64,000 bases of DNA from Chelativorans intermedius (GCF_025398255.1 NZ_JAODNW010000014.1:1-64000); one strand, 5' to 3'. Numbered from the stretch's first letter, positions 47,703-58,167 are shown. Notes: generated by a model from the letters alone, not told the origin. Program-made: numbers and translations.

Positions 47703-49175
47703 CTATTGCCCGCCGGCCGCCAGCAGCGATAGCTGGCGCACATTGTCGGCGTGTTCATGGTCCGTCAGCGCGGTCGGATATTCGGTGGTGAAGCAGGCAT
47801 CGCAGAACTGCGGCTGGGCATTGTTGCGCGCCGCCTCCCCGACGGCGCGATAAAGCCCGTCTATGGACAGGAAGCCGAGGGAATCGACACGGATGAACGC
47901 CGCCATCTCCTGCACCGTCATGCGCGAGGCAAGCAGCTTGGCCGTGTGCGGCGTGTCCACGCCATAGAAGCAGGAGGCGCGCGTGGGCGGTGAGGCGATG
48001 CGCATGTGCACCTCCGTCGCGCCCGCATCGCGCACCATCTGCACGATCTTCTGGCTGGTGGTGCCGCGCACGATGGAATCATCCACCAGCACGACCCGCT
48101 TGCCCTCGATCAGCCGGCGGTTGGCATTGTGCTTCAGCTTCACGCCCATGTGGCGGATGGCATCGGTTGGCTGGATGAAGGTGCGTCCCACATAGTGATT
48201 GCGGATGATGCCGAGCTCGAAAGGCAGCCCGGCTTCCTGGGCGAAACCGATGGCCGCCGGTGTGCCCGAATCGGGAACCGGCACCACGATGTCGGCCTCC
48301 ACCGGGTTCTCGCGCGCAAGCTGTGCACCGATCTGCTTGCGCACGTCGTAGACGTTGCGCCCCTCGACAGAGGAATCGGGCCGGGCAAAATAGACATATT
48401 CGAAGATGCAGAAGCGCTGCGGCTGCCGCGCGAAGGGGAAAAAGCTCTCGACTCCCTCCTCGGTGACGACGATCATTTCGCCAGCTTCCACGTCCCGCAC
48501 GAAGCGCGCGCCGATGATGTCGAGAGCGCAGGTCTCCGAGGCCAGGATCGTGGCGCCGTCGAGCTCCCCGAGCACCAGCGGGCGGATGCCCAGCGGATCG
48601 CGGCAGCCGATCATCTTCTTCGAGGTCAGCGCCACCACCGAGAAGGCGCCTTCGAGCTGACGCACCGCGTCGATGAAACGCGCGTTGGTGTTGTGCTCCT
48701 TGCTGATGGCCACCAGGTGCATGATGGTTTCGGTGTCGGAGGTGGAGGAGAAGATGGCGCCCTGCTTCTGCAGCCGCCGTTGCACCGTCATCGCATTGGT
48801 GATGTTGCCGTTATGCGCGACCGCCAGGCCACCCTCGGCAAGCTCGGCGAAGAAGGGCTGCACGTTGCGCAGGCCCGAGCCGCCGGTGGTCGAGTAGCGC
48901 GTGTGGCCGATGGCGCGCGCGCCCTTCAAGCGCTCGATCACGGCAGGCTTGGTGAAGGTGTCGCCGATCAGGCCGATATGGCGTTCGACATGGAACTGGC
49001 TGCCGTCGAAGGAGACGATTCCGGCCGCCTCTTGGCCGCGGTGCTGCAGCGCATGCAGGCCCAGCGTGACGATGGCAGCGGCATCCTGCCGCCCGAAAAT
49101 GCCGAACACGCCGCATTCATCGTGGAAATGATCGTCGGCTTCGCCCATCAAAGGCAAATTGCTGTCTCCCGCCAT
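47703..49175 (-). CDS. purF: Amidophosphoribosyltransferase
   Basis: The 490-residue enzyme makes phosphoribosylamine from PRPP and glutamine, the first step of purine synthesis. An N-terminal propeptide of about 20 residues precedes the nucleophilic Cys21 (DECGVFGIFG). The PRPP motif is VVLVDDSIVRGTTS. Cysteines for a 4Fe-4S cluster are seen in RFCIFEY and CDACFTTEYP. The ATG at 49175 was chosen because it gives the normal propeptide. It ends the dnaB-alr-radA-cvpA-purF run. Confidence 0.96.
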   Translation of the reverse strand: MAGDSNLPLMGEADDHFHDECGVFGIFGRQDAAAIVTLGLHALQHRGQEAAGIVSFDGSQFHVERHIGLIGDTFTKPAVIERLKGARAIGHTRYSTTGGSGLRNVQPFFAELAEGGLAVAHNGNITNAMTVQRRLQKQGAIFSSTSDTETIMHLVAISKEHNTNARFIDAVRQLEGAFSVVALTSKKMIGCRDPLGIRPLVLGELDGATILASETCALDIIGARFVRDVEAGEMIVVTEEGVESFFPFARQPQRFCIFEYVYFARPDSSVEGRNVYDVRKQIGAQLARENPVEADIVVPVPDSGTPAAIGFAQEAGLPFELGIIRNHYVGRTFIQPTDAIRHMGVKLKHNANRRLIEGKRVVLVDDSIVRGTTSQKIVQMVRDAGATEVHMRIASPPTRASCFYGVDTPHTAKLLASRMTVQEMAAFIRVDSLGFLSIDGLYRAVGEAARNNAQPQFCDACFTTEYPTALTDHEHADNVRQLSLLAAGGQ

Positions 49176-49227
49176 TGCTGGCCGCCTCGTGCCCTGTTGC
49201 TTGCGTTTCTGGCGGCCCCTGCGGCCG

Positions 49228-49773
49228 TCAGTTGTTGATCTCCGCTTCCTCGGCCGTGTCCGCGCCGGGCGAGAGACGGTCGAGTATCGACGTCTCCGGA
49301 TCCTCCGGCAAGAGATCCTGCAGCCACGTGCCCACCCCTTCCAGAAGTGGCCGCGACTTGGCCTCCGCGACCCATCGCGGCGGATTTGCCCCCAACAGCC
49401 AGTTGAGGAACAGAAGCGCCACCGCCACCACCAATATGCCGCGAACCGCACCGTACAGGAAGCCCAGCGTGCGGTCGAGCGCGCCGATCCTCGAATCGAT
49501 GATGAAGTCGGCGATCTTCATGGTGATGATCGTCACGATGATCAGCGTGACGAAAAACACCGCGGCCGCTGCCACCGCCAGCGCCACCATCGCACTGCTG
49601 ATATAGGGCGTCACATAGGGCAGGACCAAGGGATACAGAAGATAGGCCGCAACGGCAGCAATCGCCCAGGAGGCGATGGAGAGAATCTCCCGCGAAAAGC
49701 CGCGCACCATGGCCAGCATCGCCGAGACCAGCGTAAAGCCGACGAGAATGCCGTCAAGCAGCGTGATTGGCAT
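49228..49773 (-). CDS. cvpA: CvpA-family membrane protein
   Basis: The 181-residue inner-membrane protein has four transmembrane helices and the family motif MVRGFSREILSIASW and RIGALDRTLGFLYGAVRG. CvpA relates to envelope stress and colicin V production; its adjacency to purF is conserved across proteobacteria. The C terminus is acidic. Confidence 0.92.
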   Translation of the reverse strand: MPITLLDGILVGFTLVSAMLAMVRGFSREILSIASWAIAAVAAYLLYPLVLPYVTPYISSAMVALAVAAAAVFFVTLIIVTIITMKIADFIIDSRIGALDRTLGFLYGAVRGILVVAVALLFLNWLLGANPPRWVAEAKSRPLLEGVGTWLQDLLPEDPETSILDRLSPGADTAEEAEINN

Positions 49774-49863
49774 CGTTACTCAACTCCGTTTCGGGCGGCA
49801 CGCCCCGCACCGTCATTTCCGACGTTGTTCCGTCCAACGTTCCCGTCAGCCAACCCGCGAATG

Positions 49864-51255
49864 TCACGTTTCCATACCTCGCGACCCGGCGATGCGGGCA
49901 ACGAGATCCGCCAGCCCTTCGGGCCGCCACGTCTGTGCCGCGGCTGTGCCCGTCAGCTCCTCATTGCCTGGTGGCATGACGGCACGCGAGAAGCCGAGCT
50001 TTTCGGCTTCCTTGAGCCGGCTTGCCGCATGCGCGACGGGGCGGATGGCGCCCGAAAGGCTGATTTCGCCGAAATAGACGCAATCGGCGGGCAGGGCAAG
50101 CCCGGTGAGCGAGGAGACCAGGGCAGCCGCCACCGCAAGATCTGCCGCCGGTTCCGAGATCCGGTAACCGCCTGCGACATTCAGATAGACGTCGTGCGTG
50201 GAAAGGCGCACGCCGCAATGCGCCTCCAGCACGGCCAGCACCATGGACAGCCTGGCCGAATCCCACCCCACCACGGCGCGCCGCGGCGTGCCGAGGGGGG
50301 AGGGGGCGACGAGCGCCTGAATCTCCACCAGAACCGGCCGCGTGCCCTCCATGCCGGCAAAGACCGCGGCCCCGGGCGCCTTGGCGCTGCGCTCCCCGAG
50401 GAATAGCTCCGAGGGGTTGGGTACTTCGCGCAGGCCCTTGTCTCCCATCTCGAAGACGCCGATCTCGTCGGTCGGGCCGAAACGGTTCTTCACCGTGCGC
50501 AGAATGCGATAGTGATGGCCGCCTTCGCCCTCGAAATAGAGCACCCCGTCCACCATGTGCTCGACGACGCGCGGGCCGGCGATCTGGCCCTCCTTGGTAA
50601 CGTGGCCCACCAGCACCACCGCCGCTCCCGTCGACTTGGCATAGCGGATCATCGCCTGCGCGGCGGCGCGCACCTGTGTCACCGTGCCGGGAGCCGATTC
50701 GGCAAGGTCCGTCCAAAGGGTCTGGATGGAATCCAGAATCACAAGGTCGGGCCGCCGGCCATCGCCGATGGTCGCCAGAATGTCCTCGACATTGGTCTCT
50801 GCGGCAAGCTCCACCGTCGTATCGGCCACGCCCAGCCGCTGTGCGCGCAGGCGTATCTGCGCCACGGCTTCCTCGCCGGAGACATAGACGATGCGGTGCC
50901 CCTGGGCGGCCAGGGCGGCCGCTGCCTGGGTGAGCAGCGTCGATTTGCCGATGCCCGGATCGCCGCCGATGAGCAGCGCCGAGCCGCGCACGAATCCGCC
51001 GCCCGTCGCGCGATCGAGCTCGCCGATGCCGGACGCGATGCGCGGCGCATCCTCGATGTCGCCGGCAAGCGTCGTCAGTGCCACGGCGCGCCCCGGCCGT
51101 GCCTTGCGCGCCGATTGCGGCCCGCTGCCGATGCCGCCGACCGTGCCTTCCTCGACGAGCGTGTTCCAGGCGCCGCAGCCGTCGCACTTGCCCGCCCAGC
51201 GGGCATGCACGGTGCCGCAGTTCTGGCAGACAAACTGGACGCGCGACCTGGCCAT
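49864..51255 (-). CDS. radA: DNA repair protein RadA
   Basis: The 463-residue RecA-like helicase helps branch migration in recombination. The zinc finger is CQNCGTVHARWAGKCDGCG at the N terminus. Walker A is GGDPGIGKSTLL; the RadA-specific KNRFG motif is present (VKNRFGPTDEIGVFEM). The C-terminal Lon-like domain lacks a protease residue. It lies between alr and cvpA. Confidence 0.96.
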   Translation of the reverse strand: MARSRVQFVCQNCGTVHARWAGKCDGCGAWNTLVEEGTVGGIGSGPQSARKARPGRAVALTTLAGDIEDAPRIASGIGELDRATGGGFVRGSALLIGGDPGIGKSTLLTQAAAALAAQGHRIVYVSGEEAVAQIRLRAQRLGVADTTVELAAETNVEDILATIGDGRRPDLVILDSIQTLWTDLAESAPGTVTQVRAAAQAMIRYAKSTGAAVVLVGHVTKEGQIAGPRVVEHMVDGVLYFEGEGGHHYRILRTVKNRFGPTDEIGVFEMGDKGLREVPNPSELFLGERSAKAPGAAVFAGMEGTRPVLVEIQALVAPSPLGTPRRAVVGWDSARLSMVLAVLEAHCGVRLSTHDVYLNVAGGYRISEPAADLAVAAALVSSLTGLALPADCVYFGEISLSGAIRPVAHAASRLKEAEKLGFSRAVMPPGNEELTGTAAAQTWRPEGLADLVARIAGSRGMET

Positions 51256-51308
51256 CAGCGATCACCCCGCCGCATGGACAGCATCTCGGCGCCGATGCCG
51301 GTCTACGC

Positions 51309-52478
51309 TCACAGCCCGTCTCCCAGATATTCCCGGTGATACCGATGGCCGATTGCGGTGAGCAGCTCGTAGGCGATGGTGCCGGTGGCCTCGGCCACGC
51401 GCTCGATGGGCATGTTGGGGCCGAACAGCTCGATGTGGTCGCCCACCGCCACCGCATCGGGGCCCAGGGCCGTCACGTCGAACAGGGTAAGGTCCATCGT
51501 CACCCGGCCGATCACCGGAGCCTCCTTCCCGTGAATGAAGCCGGCAGCGCCCGGCACCACCTTGCGCAGCGGCACGCCGCTTCCCGAGGCAGCGCGCAGA
51601 TAGCCGTCGGCATAGCCAACGGCAGCGACGGCGACGATCGTGTCGCGGGCAAGCGGTGCGGCGCCATAGCTCGCCGTCTCGCCGGCGCGCAGCCGCTTGA
51701 TCTGGGAAATGCGGGCTTCCGCCGTCACCACCGGGCGCAGCGGGTTTTCCATGCCGCCGACCGGCATTGCGCCGAAAAGCGCAATGCCCGGCCGCGTCAG
51801 ATCGCACAGGAAGTCGCCGCCCAGGAAAATCCCGGCGGAGTTGGCAAGACTTGATTCAATTTCCGGGAAAACCGCCCGAAGCGCTTGAAAGGATTCACAT
51901 TGCCGGCGGTTCATCGGGTGGTCCGGCGTGTCGGCACAGGCAAGATGGCTGAGGATCAGCAGGGGGCTCAGCGCCTGCGTCAGGGCATTTTCCGTGGCGA
52001 GCGCGCGCAGCTCCTCTCCTGTCATCCCCAGCCGGTTCATTCCCGTTTCCACATGCAGCGCGCATGGGCGTGGCCTGTCCGGGGCATCCCAGCCGTGGGC
52101 TTCCCAGACGGAGAGATCGCTTTGCCCGTTGAGCACCGGGATCAGGCGCCCCCGGCGATAGGCCGCCGCCGCTTCCGCGCCGAAAAGCCCGTTGAACACG
52201 AAGATTTCCGCCTCCGGCAGCACTGCCCGCAGCGCCAGCCCCTCATGCGGAAGCGCCACGAAGAAGCGTCGGCATCCCGCCTGCCACAGCGTGCGCGCCG
52301 CCGGCGCAAGCCCCAGCCCATAGGCGTCGGCCTTCACCACGGCGGCGGCCTGCGCGGGGGCCGAGCGCTGCGCGAGAAAGCGATAGTTCCAGGCCAGCGC
52401 GGCGAGGTCGATGGTCAATCGTCCCCCGGCCAGGTGCGGCCCGGGCCCGCCGGCGGCCATGTCGGGCGTCGCGGTCAC
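51309..52478 (-). CDS. alr: Alanine racemase
   Basis: The 389-residue PLP enzyme makes D-alanine for peptidoglycan. The PLP lysine lies in AAVVKADAYGLG, and the second catalytic tyrosine in ETASYGAAPLARDTIVA; VGYADGYLR is conserved. It starts 2 bases after the dnaB stop. Confidence 0.95.
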   Translation of the reverse strand: MTATPDMAAGGPGPHLAGGRLTIDLAALAWNYRFLAQRSAPAQAAAVVKADAYGLGLAPAARTLWQAGCRRFFVALPHEGLALRAVLPEAEIFVFNGLFGAEAAAAYRRGRLIPVLNGQSDLSVWEAHGWDAPDRPRPCALHVETGMNRLGMTGEELRALATENALTQALSPLLILSHLACADTPDHPMNRRQCESFQALRAVFPEIESSLANSAGIFLGGDFLCDLTRPGIALFGAMPVGGMENPLRPVVTAEARISQIKRLRAGETASYGAAPLARDTIVAVAAVGYADGYLRAASGSGVPLRKVVPGAAGFIHGKEAPVIGRVTMDLTLFDVTALGPDAVAVGDHIELFGPNMPIERVAEATGTIAYELLTAIGHRYHREYLGDGL

Positions 52479-52480
52479 GG

Positions 52481-53971
52481 CTAGTCGAACCGCTCCGGCA
52501 GGTGGGATTCATCGGCCAGATCGAAGAAGCGCGTGAACTCGCCCTGAAAGCCGAGACTGACGGTTCCGGTGGGGCCGTGCCTTTGCTTGGCGATGATGAC
52601 TTCCGCCTTGCCGCGCGCTTCGTTCATCTCCGCCTCCCATTTGATGTGTTCTTCCGTGCCGGGCTTCGGCTCGCGATTGGCCAGATAGTACTCCTCGCGA
52701 TAGACGAAGAGAACCACGTCGGCATCCTGCTCGATGGAGCCCGACTCGCGCAGGTCGGCAAGCTGCGGACGCTTGTCGTCGCGGTTTTCCACCTGACGCG
52801 AGAGCTGGGAGAGGGCGATGATGGGAATGCCGAGCTCCTTGGCCAGCGCCTTCAGCCCCGTCGTGATCTCCGTGATCTCCTGCACACGGTTCTGCTGGGC
52901 GCGCGCCGTGGTGCCCTGCATGAGCTGCACATAGTCGATGACCAGAACGTCGAGGCCGCGCTGTCGCTTGAGCCGGCGCGCGCGCGCCGCAAGCTGAGCG
53001 ATGGAAATGCCGCCCGTCTGGTCGATGAAGAGCGGAATCTTCTGCATCATCTGCGCGCAGCCCACCAGCTTCTCGAAGTCGGCCTCGGTGATCTCGCCGC
53101 GCCGGATCTTGGAGGAGGGAATCTCCGTCTGTTCGGAGATGATGCGGGTGGCAAGCTGCTCCGACGACATTTCCAGCGAGAAGAAGCCGACGACACCGCC
53201 ATTGGCCGCGGAAAACGTCCCGTCGGCCTGCTGCACAGGCTCGTAGGCCGCGGCGATGTTGAAGGCGATGTTGGTGGCAAGCGAGGTCTTGCCCATGCCG
53301 GGGCGGCCGGCCAGGATGATGAGGTCGGAAGGCTGAAGCCCGCCCATGCGCCTGTCGAGGTCGCGCAGTCCCGTGGCGATGCCCGACAGGTGGCCATCGC
53401 GCATGAAGGCGGCATTCGCCATGTCGATGGCGGTCTTGGTGGCATCGCCGAAGCTCTCGAAACCGCCGTCGTAGCGCCCGGTTTCCGCCAGCTCGAACAG
53501 CCGCCGCTCCGCATCCTCGATCTGCGCGGCGGGCGACATGTCCACAGGCGCATCATAGGCGAGATTGACCATGTCCTCGCCGACCGTGATCAGCGCGCGC
53601 CGGATCGCCAGATCGTAGATGGCGCGGCCATAGTCGGCCGCGTTGATGATGGTGACTGCTTCTGCCGCCAGCCTGGCGGTATATTGCTGAACCGTCATCT
53701 CGCCCACCTTCTCTTCGGCGGGCAGGAAGGTCTTGATGGTCACCGGATTGGCGGTCTTGCCCATGCGGATAAGCTCGCCCGCCACCTCGTAGATCTTGCG
53801 ATGCAGCGGGTCGAAGAAATGGCTGGGCTTGAGGAAATCGGAAACCCGGTAGAAGGCGTCGTTGTTGACGAGAATGGCGCCCAGCAGGGCCTGCTCGGCC
53901 TCGATGTTGTTGGGCGCCTCGCGATAAAGAGGCGTTTGCGCCGTTTCAAGCTTGCGGGCTGCGTCGGCCAT
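52481..53971 (-). CDS. dnaB: Replicative DNA helicase DnaB
   Basis: The 496-residue hexameric helicase unwinds DNA at the replication fork. The N-terminal helical domain begins PNNIEAEQALLGAILVNNDAF; Walker A is AGRPGMGKTSLA and Walker B is VLVIDYVQLM; the arginine finger region contains EIGIPIIALSQLSRQVE (here ELGIPIIALSQLSR). No intein is present. The gene heads the run dnaB-alr-radA-cvpA-purF. Confidence 0.97.
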   Translation of the reverse strand: MADAARKLETAQTPLYREAPNNIEAEQALLGAILVNNDAFYRVSDFLKPSHFFDPLHRKIYEVAGELIRMGKTANPVTIKTFLPAEEKVGEMTVQQYTARLAAEAVTIINAADYGRAIYDLAIRRALITVGEDMVNLAYDAPVDMSPAAQIEDAERRLFELAETGRYDGGFESFGDATKTAIDMANAAFMRDGHLSGIATGLRDLDRRMGGLQPSDLIILAGRPGMGKTSLATNIAFNIAAAYEPVQQADGTFSAANGGVVGFFSLEMSSEQLATRIISEQTEIPSSKIRRGEITEADFEKLVGCAQMMQKIPLFIDQTGGISIAQLAARARRLKRQRGLDVLVIDYVQLMQGTTARAQQNRVQEITEITTGLKALAKELGIPIIALSQLSRQVENRDDKRPQLADLRESGSIEQDADVVLFVYREEYYLANREPKPGTEEHIKWEAEMNEARGKAEVIIAKQRHGPTGTVSLGFQGEFTRFFDLADESHLPERFD

Positions 53972-54119
53972 GATGTTCCGTTGTCGCTATGGCTGCCGGA
54001 AACAGCGGGCATATCCGGCGCCTCAGAATTGTTTTCCTCCTAGACCTTTGCGCGCCGTCATGTAAGCCGGCCCCGGCCGAAGAGCCCGCTATCCACACGC
54101 CAAAACACCGGGCGCAACG

Positions 54120-54140
54120 AAAAACGCCTTTCGGCGCGTT
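54120..54140 (-). terminator. Possible terminator after cfa
   Basis: On the minus strand AAC-GC-GCC-GAAA-GGC-GTT followed by TTT forms a short bulged hairpin 43 bases after the cfa stop. Confidence 0.4.
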
Positions 54141-54182
54141 CCGCGCTTGACAGCGAATCAGCAAGGTTTTTGGATTATATTC

Positions 54183-55436
54183 CTATTCCGCCGCGTCGGT
54201 AAACGCCTTCTGCCCCTCCGCGGCGGCAAGCCGCTTCTCCGTCTCGGCGATATAGTCGCGGGTCAAGGGTAATGTTTCGCGCTTCTTGGCAAGCTGGATC
54301 TGGAAAACCACCAGATCCTGCCAGCGGAAGGAGGCTTCCGAGCCGGCGAGATAGAACTCCCACATGCGCGCAAAGCGCTCGTCGTAGATTTCGAGCACCT
54401 TGTCGCGGTTGGCCATGAAGCGTTCGCGCCAGTTCCTCAGCGTCTCCGCATAGTGAAGCCGCAGGATCTCGATATCCGTGACGAGAAGGCCAGACCTCTC
54501 GATCGCCGGCATCACCTCCGACAGCGAGGGGATGTATCCGCCCGGGAAGATGTACTTGCGGATGAAGGCATTGGTCACCGTCGGCCCGGAGGTGCGGCCG
54601 ATGGTGTGCAGCAGCATCACCCCGTCATCCTTGAGAAGCTGCGCGCACTTGTCGAAGAAGGTGCGGTAATGATTGACGCCTACATGCTCGAACATGCCGA
54701 CCGAGACGATACGGTCGAACGGTCCCGAAAGCGCCCTGTAGTCGGCAATCTCGAAGCGCGCCTTGTCCGCCAGTTTCTCCTTCTGCGCGCGCTGGCACGA
54801 CACCGCGTGCTGCTCCTGCGAAAGGGTGACGCCCAGAACCTCGGCGCCGAACTGGCGGGCGATATAAAGCCCGAGCCCACCCCAACCCGAACCGATGTCG
54901 AGCACCTTGTGGCCTGGCGCCAGGGCCAGCTTGGCGGCGATGTGGCGTTTCTTGGCGCGCTGCGCCTCCTCAAGGGAGATGTCGGGCTGCGGGAAATAGG
55001 CGCAGGAATATTGCATATCCTCGTCGAGGAAGAGCCGGTAGAGATCTCCCGACAGGTCGTAGTGGCGCTGCACGTTGCGCCTTGATCGGCCGGCGGGATT
55101 GAACTGGTGCAGCCGGCGGAAGAGATAGCGCAGCCCTTCTCCCAGCTTGATGACCAGTGCCTCGGCGCCCGCATCCTCCAGATTCTGGTAGGTCAACTTC
55201 AGAAGCGCGAGCACGTCTCCCTGCCTGAAGTCGAGCTCGCCGTCCATATAGGCTTCCGGCACCGCCAGCATGGGGTCGAGTGCGATGGCCCGCTCGGCGC
55301 GCCGTGAGTGAATGACCACGTGCACCGGCTCGCCGGAACCGTCGCCGAAGCGGTGCTCCCTGCCGTCTGCGTCCGTGATCGTCAGAGAGCCGGTCCGCAC
55401 GAGACGGGAAGCAAGTTTTGCAAGCAAACGATTCAT
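54183..55436 (-). CDS. cfa: Cyclopropane-fatty-acyl-phospholipid synthase
   Basis: The 417-residue enzyme methylates double bonds in phospholipid acyl chains with S-adenosylmethionine. The SAM motif is VLDIGSGWGGLGLYIARQFG; the family pieces QHYDLSGDLYRLFLDEDMQYSCAYF and FEHVGVNHYRTFF are present. The N-terminal lipid-binding domain (about 1-110) is included. It separates rplI from dnaB here. Confidence 0.95.
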   Translation of the reverse strand: MNRLLAKLASRLVRTGSLTITDADGREHRFGDGSGEPVHVVIHSRRAERAIALDPMLAVPEAYMDGELDFRQGDVLALLKLTYQNLEDAGAEALVIKLGEGLRYLFRRLHQFNPAGRSRRNVQRHYDLSGDLYRLFLDEDMQYSCAYFPQPDISLEEAQRAKKRHIAAKLALAPGHKVLDIGSGWGGLGLYIARQFGAEVLGVTLSQEQHAVSCQRAQKEKLADKARFEIADYRALSGPFDRIVSVGMFEHVGVNHYRTFFDKCAQLLKDDGVMLLHTIGRTSGPTVTNAFIRKYIFPGGYIPSLSEVMPAIERSGLLVTDIEILRLHYAETLRNWRERFMANRDKVLEIYDERFARMWEFYLAGSEASFRWQDLVVFQIQLAKKRETLPLTRDYIAETEKRLAAAEGQKAFTDAAE

Positions 55437-55624
55437 CGCTCACCCCGCTGGCCTTGAAACGGGATTATGTATCAAATGCCTCGCACTTGAAAAGGGGCGC
55501 CCCGTCTGGCTGCTGCCAGCCGCGGCGTTGCGGAAAATCGCCGTATTCCAGCCGTCGCGGAGGGAAGGGCGCTCGGGCCGCGCATTGGGACACCTGCGGC
55601 GAAATATTAGCGCACAGAACAAGT

Positions 55625-55652
55625 GAAGGCCGGGCATCGCTGCCCGGCCTTC
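55625..55652 (-). terminator. Rho-independent terminator of the rpsF-rpsR-rplI operon
   Basis: A perfect 12-bp stem (GAAGGCCGGGCA / TGCCCGGCCTTC, loop of four) lies 38 bases after the rplI stop, with a T-containing tail (ACTTGTT) on the minus strand. Confidence 0.85.
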
Positions 55653-55689
55653 GCCATGAAGGTTGCAGATGTCAGGTTGGCGGAAGACT

Positions 55690-56313
55690 TCAGGCCTTCT
55701 CCTCGCCCTCCGCGGCCTCGGCAGGGCTTTCCTCGCTCTCCTCGGCGGTCTCGTACTCGGCCTCCGGGTCGAAGAAGTCCTCCGGGCGGGCGCTCTCGTG
55801 GACGTCCTCGCCGTAGATGGCCTCGGCGGAGTCGAGGGTTTCGCCGCGCGCCTGGCGCTCGGCCTCATCGGCCGAACGGGCCACATTGAGCGTGACGGTG
55901 ACGATGACCTCGGGATGCAGCGCGATGGCCACATTGACCAGGCCAATGGTCTTGATGGGCTGGTTGAGGTCGACCTGGTTGCGGCTGATCTTGAAGCCGT
56001 TCTCTTCCAGAACCTCGACGATGTCGCGCGGCGAGACGGAGCCGTAGAGCTGGCCGGTTTCGGCGGCCGAGCGGATGACGATGAAGGTCTGGCCGTCGAG
56101 CTTCTCGGCCACCGCCTCCGCTTCCTTCCGGCGCTCCAGGTTGCGCGCCTCAAGCTCGGCGCGCTGCGCCTCGAACTTCTTCTTGTTGGCCTCGTTGGCG
56201 CGCAGCGCCTTGCCCTGCGGCAGCAGGAAGTTGCGCGCAAAGCCGTCCTTCACCTTCACGACATCGCCCATCTGGCCCAGTCGTGGAATGCGTTCCAGGA
56301 GAATGATTTCCAT
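55690..56313 (-). CDS. rplI: 50S ribosomal protein L9
   Basis: The 207-residue protein binds 23S rRNA. The N-terminal domain ([36 protein letters not shown]) and the linker helix ([24 protein letters not shown]) are standard. The C-terminal domain is followed by an acidic tail of about 50 residues not found in E. coli L9 (149 residues). The ATG at 56313 fits the ribosomal N terminus. A 204-base gap separates it from rpsR. Confidence 0.96.
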   Translation of the reverse strand: MEIILLERIPRLGQMGDVVKVKDGFARNFLLPQGKALRANEANKKKFEAQRAELEARNLERRKEAEAVAEKLDGQTFIVIRSAAETGQLYGSVSPRDIVEVLEENGFKISRNQVDLNQPIKTIGLVNVAIALHPEVIVTVTLNVARSADEAERQARGETLDSAEAIYGEDVHESARPEDFFDPEAEYETAEESEESPAEAAEGEEKA

Positions 56314-56517
56314 CGTTCCGTTTCCTTGGTCTGGCGGCAATCTGCCGGCTTGCGTGTCGAAGACAGGTCAGGAAACGGTGCCGTTCGGCTTTGGGTTCGC
56401 TGTCCTGCCTTCGCGGCAGTTAGAGGCGTTCTCCGCCCCAACTCGGGTTTCATGTCCTCTTGTCCCGCGTCCCGCCGCGGGGAGGGGGTGCGGGCGCCCA
56501 TGCGCCCGCCGCCCTTG

Positions 56518-56766
56518 CTACTTCACCACGTAGGGCAGGAGGCCCAGAAAGCGGGCGCGCTTGATGGCCCGGGCGAGCTCGCGCTGCTTCTTCTGGCTCA
56601 CCGCCGTGATGCGCGACGGCACGATCTTGCCGCGCTCGGAGATGTAGCGCTGCAGAAGCTTGACGTCCTTGTAGTCGATCTTCGGCGCGTTGGCGCCGGA
56701 GAACGGACAGGTCTTGCGGCGACGGTGAAAGGGGCGCCGCGTCGGAATCTGGTTGATGTCGACCAT
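56518..56766 (-). CDS. rpsR: 30S ribosomal protein S18
   Basis: The 82-residue protein has the S18 signature [29 protein letters not shown]. It starts within the rpsF stop (one-base overlap) and pairs with S6 on the ribosome. Confidence 0.98.
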   Translation of the reverse strand: MVDINQIPTRRPFHRRRKTCPFSGANAPKIDYKDVKLLQRYISERGKIVPSRITAVSQKKQRELARAIKRARFLGLLPYVVK

Positions 56767-57164
56767 TATTGGCCTCCCTCGCTTGCGTCGCGCTGCCGGC
56801 GCGGGCGATCGTCACGGTCGCGGCGTCCACCGCCGCGCTCGTCGCGCCGCTGCATCATCGCGGAGGGACCGTCCTCGTGCGCCTCGACGCGAATGGTCAT
56901 GAAGCGCAGAATGTCCTCGTTGATGCCCATCTGGCGCTCCATCTCCTTCACGGCGTCGGAGGGCGCGTCGATGTCCATCAGCGCGAAATAGGCTTTGCGA
57001 TTCTTCTTGATGCGGTAGGCGAGGGACTTCAACCCCCAGTTCTCCACCCGACCGACCTTGCCGCCGCCGCTCTCGATCACGCCCTTGTACTGTTCCACAA
57101 GGGCCTCGACCTGCTGCGGTGAGAGATCCTGCCGGGCAAGAAACACGTGCTCGTAAAGTGCCAT
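56766..57164 (-). CDS. rpsF: 30S ribosomal protein S6
   Basis: The 132-residue protein starts [22 protein letters not shown] and contains [24 protein letters not shown], as usual. The basic, Arg/Asp-rich C-terminal tail is longer than in E. coli, as in other alphaproteobacteria. The ATG at 57164 was chosen over an in-frame ATG 75 bases upstream. Confidence 0.97.
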   Translation of the reverse strand: MALYEHVFLARQDLSPQQVEALVEQYKGVIESGGGKVGRVENWGLKSLAYRIKKNRKAYFALMDIDAPSDAVKEMERQMGINEDILRFMTIRVEAHEDGPSAMMQRRDERGGGRRDRDDRPRRQRDASEGGQ

Positions 57165-57369
57165 GGTCTTGCCTTTCTTCCGTTTCCGTCCGTCCGGCCC
57201 AGCGGCTAAAGCCTCAGCGACCCTCTTTGCCGGCGGCATGGCCGGAGAAGAAAGGCGCGTTCGAGACGGTCGAGAGCGGAGACACGGGAGGCGGAAGACT
57301 TCTGCCTTCGCAACGGGCTAGCGGCCCGGCCCTCCGTTCAGCCCCCGGCTGAGACCGGCAGACCGCGCG

Positions 57370-57397
57370 CTTATAACGCTTTTCGGCCGGGATGCAA
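57370..57397 (-). promoter_or_regulatory. Promoter of the rpsF operon
   Basis: On the minus strand TTGCAT (57397-57392), 16 bases, TATAAG (57375-57370). A leader of about 200 bases follows before rpsF. Confidence 0.6.
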
Positions 57398-57405
57398 GGC
57401 CGTCT

Positions 57406-58167
57406 TCACGTCTTCAGCTTGTAGCCGGTCCTGAAGATCCACCACACGAGCCCGATGCACAGCACGAGGAAGAGAATGATCATGGCGATGCTCACTTCCA
57501 CGCTCACATCCGCCGTCTCGTAGAAGCTCCAGCGAAAGCCGCTGATGAGGTAGAGCACGGGGTTTGCGAGCGTCACCTTCTGCCAGAACTCAGGCAGCAT
57601 CTGGATGGAATAGAAAGAGCCGCCCAGAAAAACCAGCGGTGTGACCACCAGCAGCGGGATGAGCTGCAATTTCTCGAAGTTGTCCGCCCAGATGCCGATG
57701 ATGAAGCCGAACAGGCTGAACGTGACGGCGGTGGCCACAAGAAAGAAGACCATCCAGAAGGGATGACGGATCTCGATGGGCACGAAGAGATGCGCCGTCG
57801 CCAGGATGATGGCGCCGAGGATGAGCGACTTCGTCGCCGCCGCCCCCACATAGCCGAGCACGATCTCCACGAAGGAGATGGGGGCCGACAGCACTTCGTA
57901 GATGGTGCCCACGAACTTCGGAAAATAGATGCCGAAGGAGGCGTTGGAGATGGAGTTCTGCAACAAGGTGAGCATCATCAGCCCCGGCACGATGAAGGAG
58001 CCGTAGCCCACCCCGTCGATCTCCTCGATGCGCGAGCCGATGGCCGCCCCGAAGACGATGAAATAGAGGGAGGTGGAAAGCACGGGCGAGACCACGCTTT
58101 GCAGGAGCGTGCGCCGCATGCGCGCCATCTCGAAGAAGTAGATTGCTTTGATGGCCTCGAAATTCAC
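57406..58167 (-). CDS. ABC-2 type transporter permease
   Basis: The 253-residue protein has six transmembrane segments and the ABC-2 signature [29 protein letters not shown]. With the adjacent ATPase, whose stop overlaps its start, it forms an exporter of the YadG/YadH or NodIJ type. The substrate is unknown. Confidence 0.92.
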   Translation of the reverse strand: MNFEAIKAIYFFEMARMRRTLLQSVVSPVLSTSLYFIVFGAAIGSRIEEIDGVGYGSFIVPGLMMLTLLQNSISNASFGIYFPKFVGTIYEVLSAPISFVEIVLGYVGAAATKSLILGAIILATAHLFVPIEIRHPFWMVFFLVATAVTFSLFGFIIGIWADNFEKLQLIPLLVVTPLVFLGGSFYSIQMLPEFWQKVTLANPVLYLISGFRWSFYETADVSVEVSIAMIILFLVLCIGLVWWIFRTGYKLKT

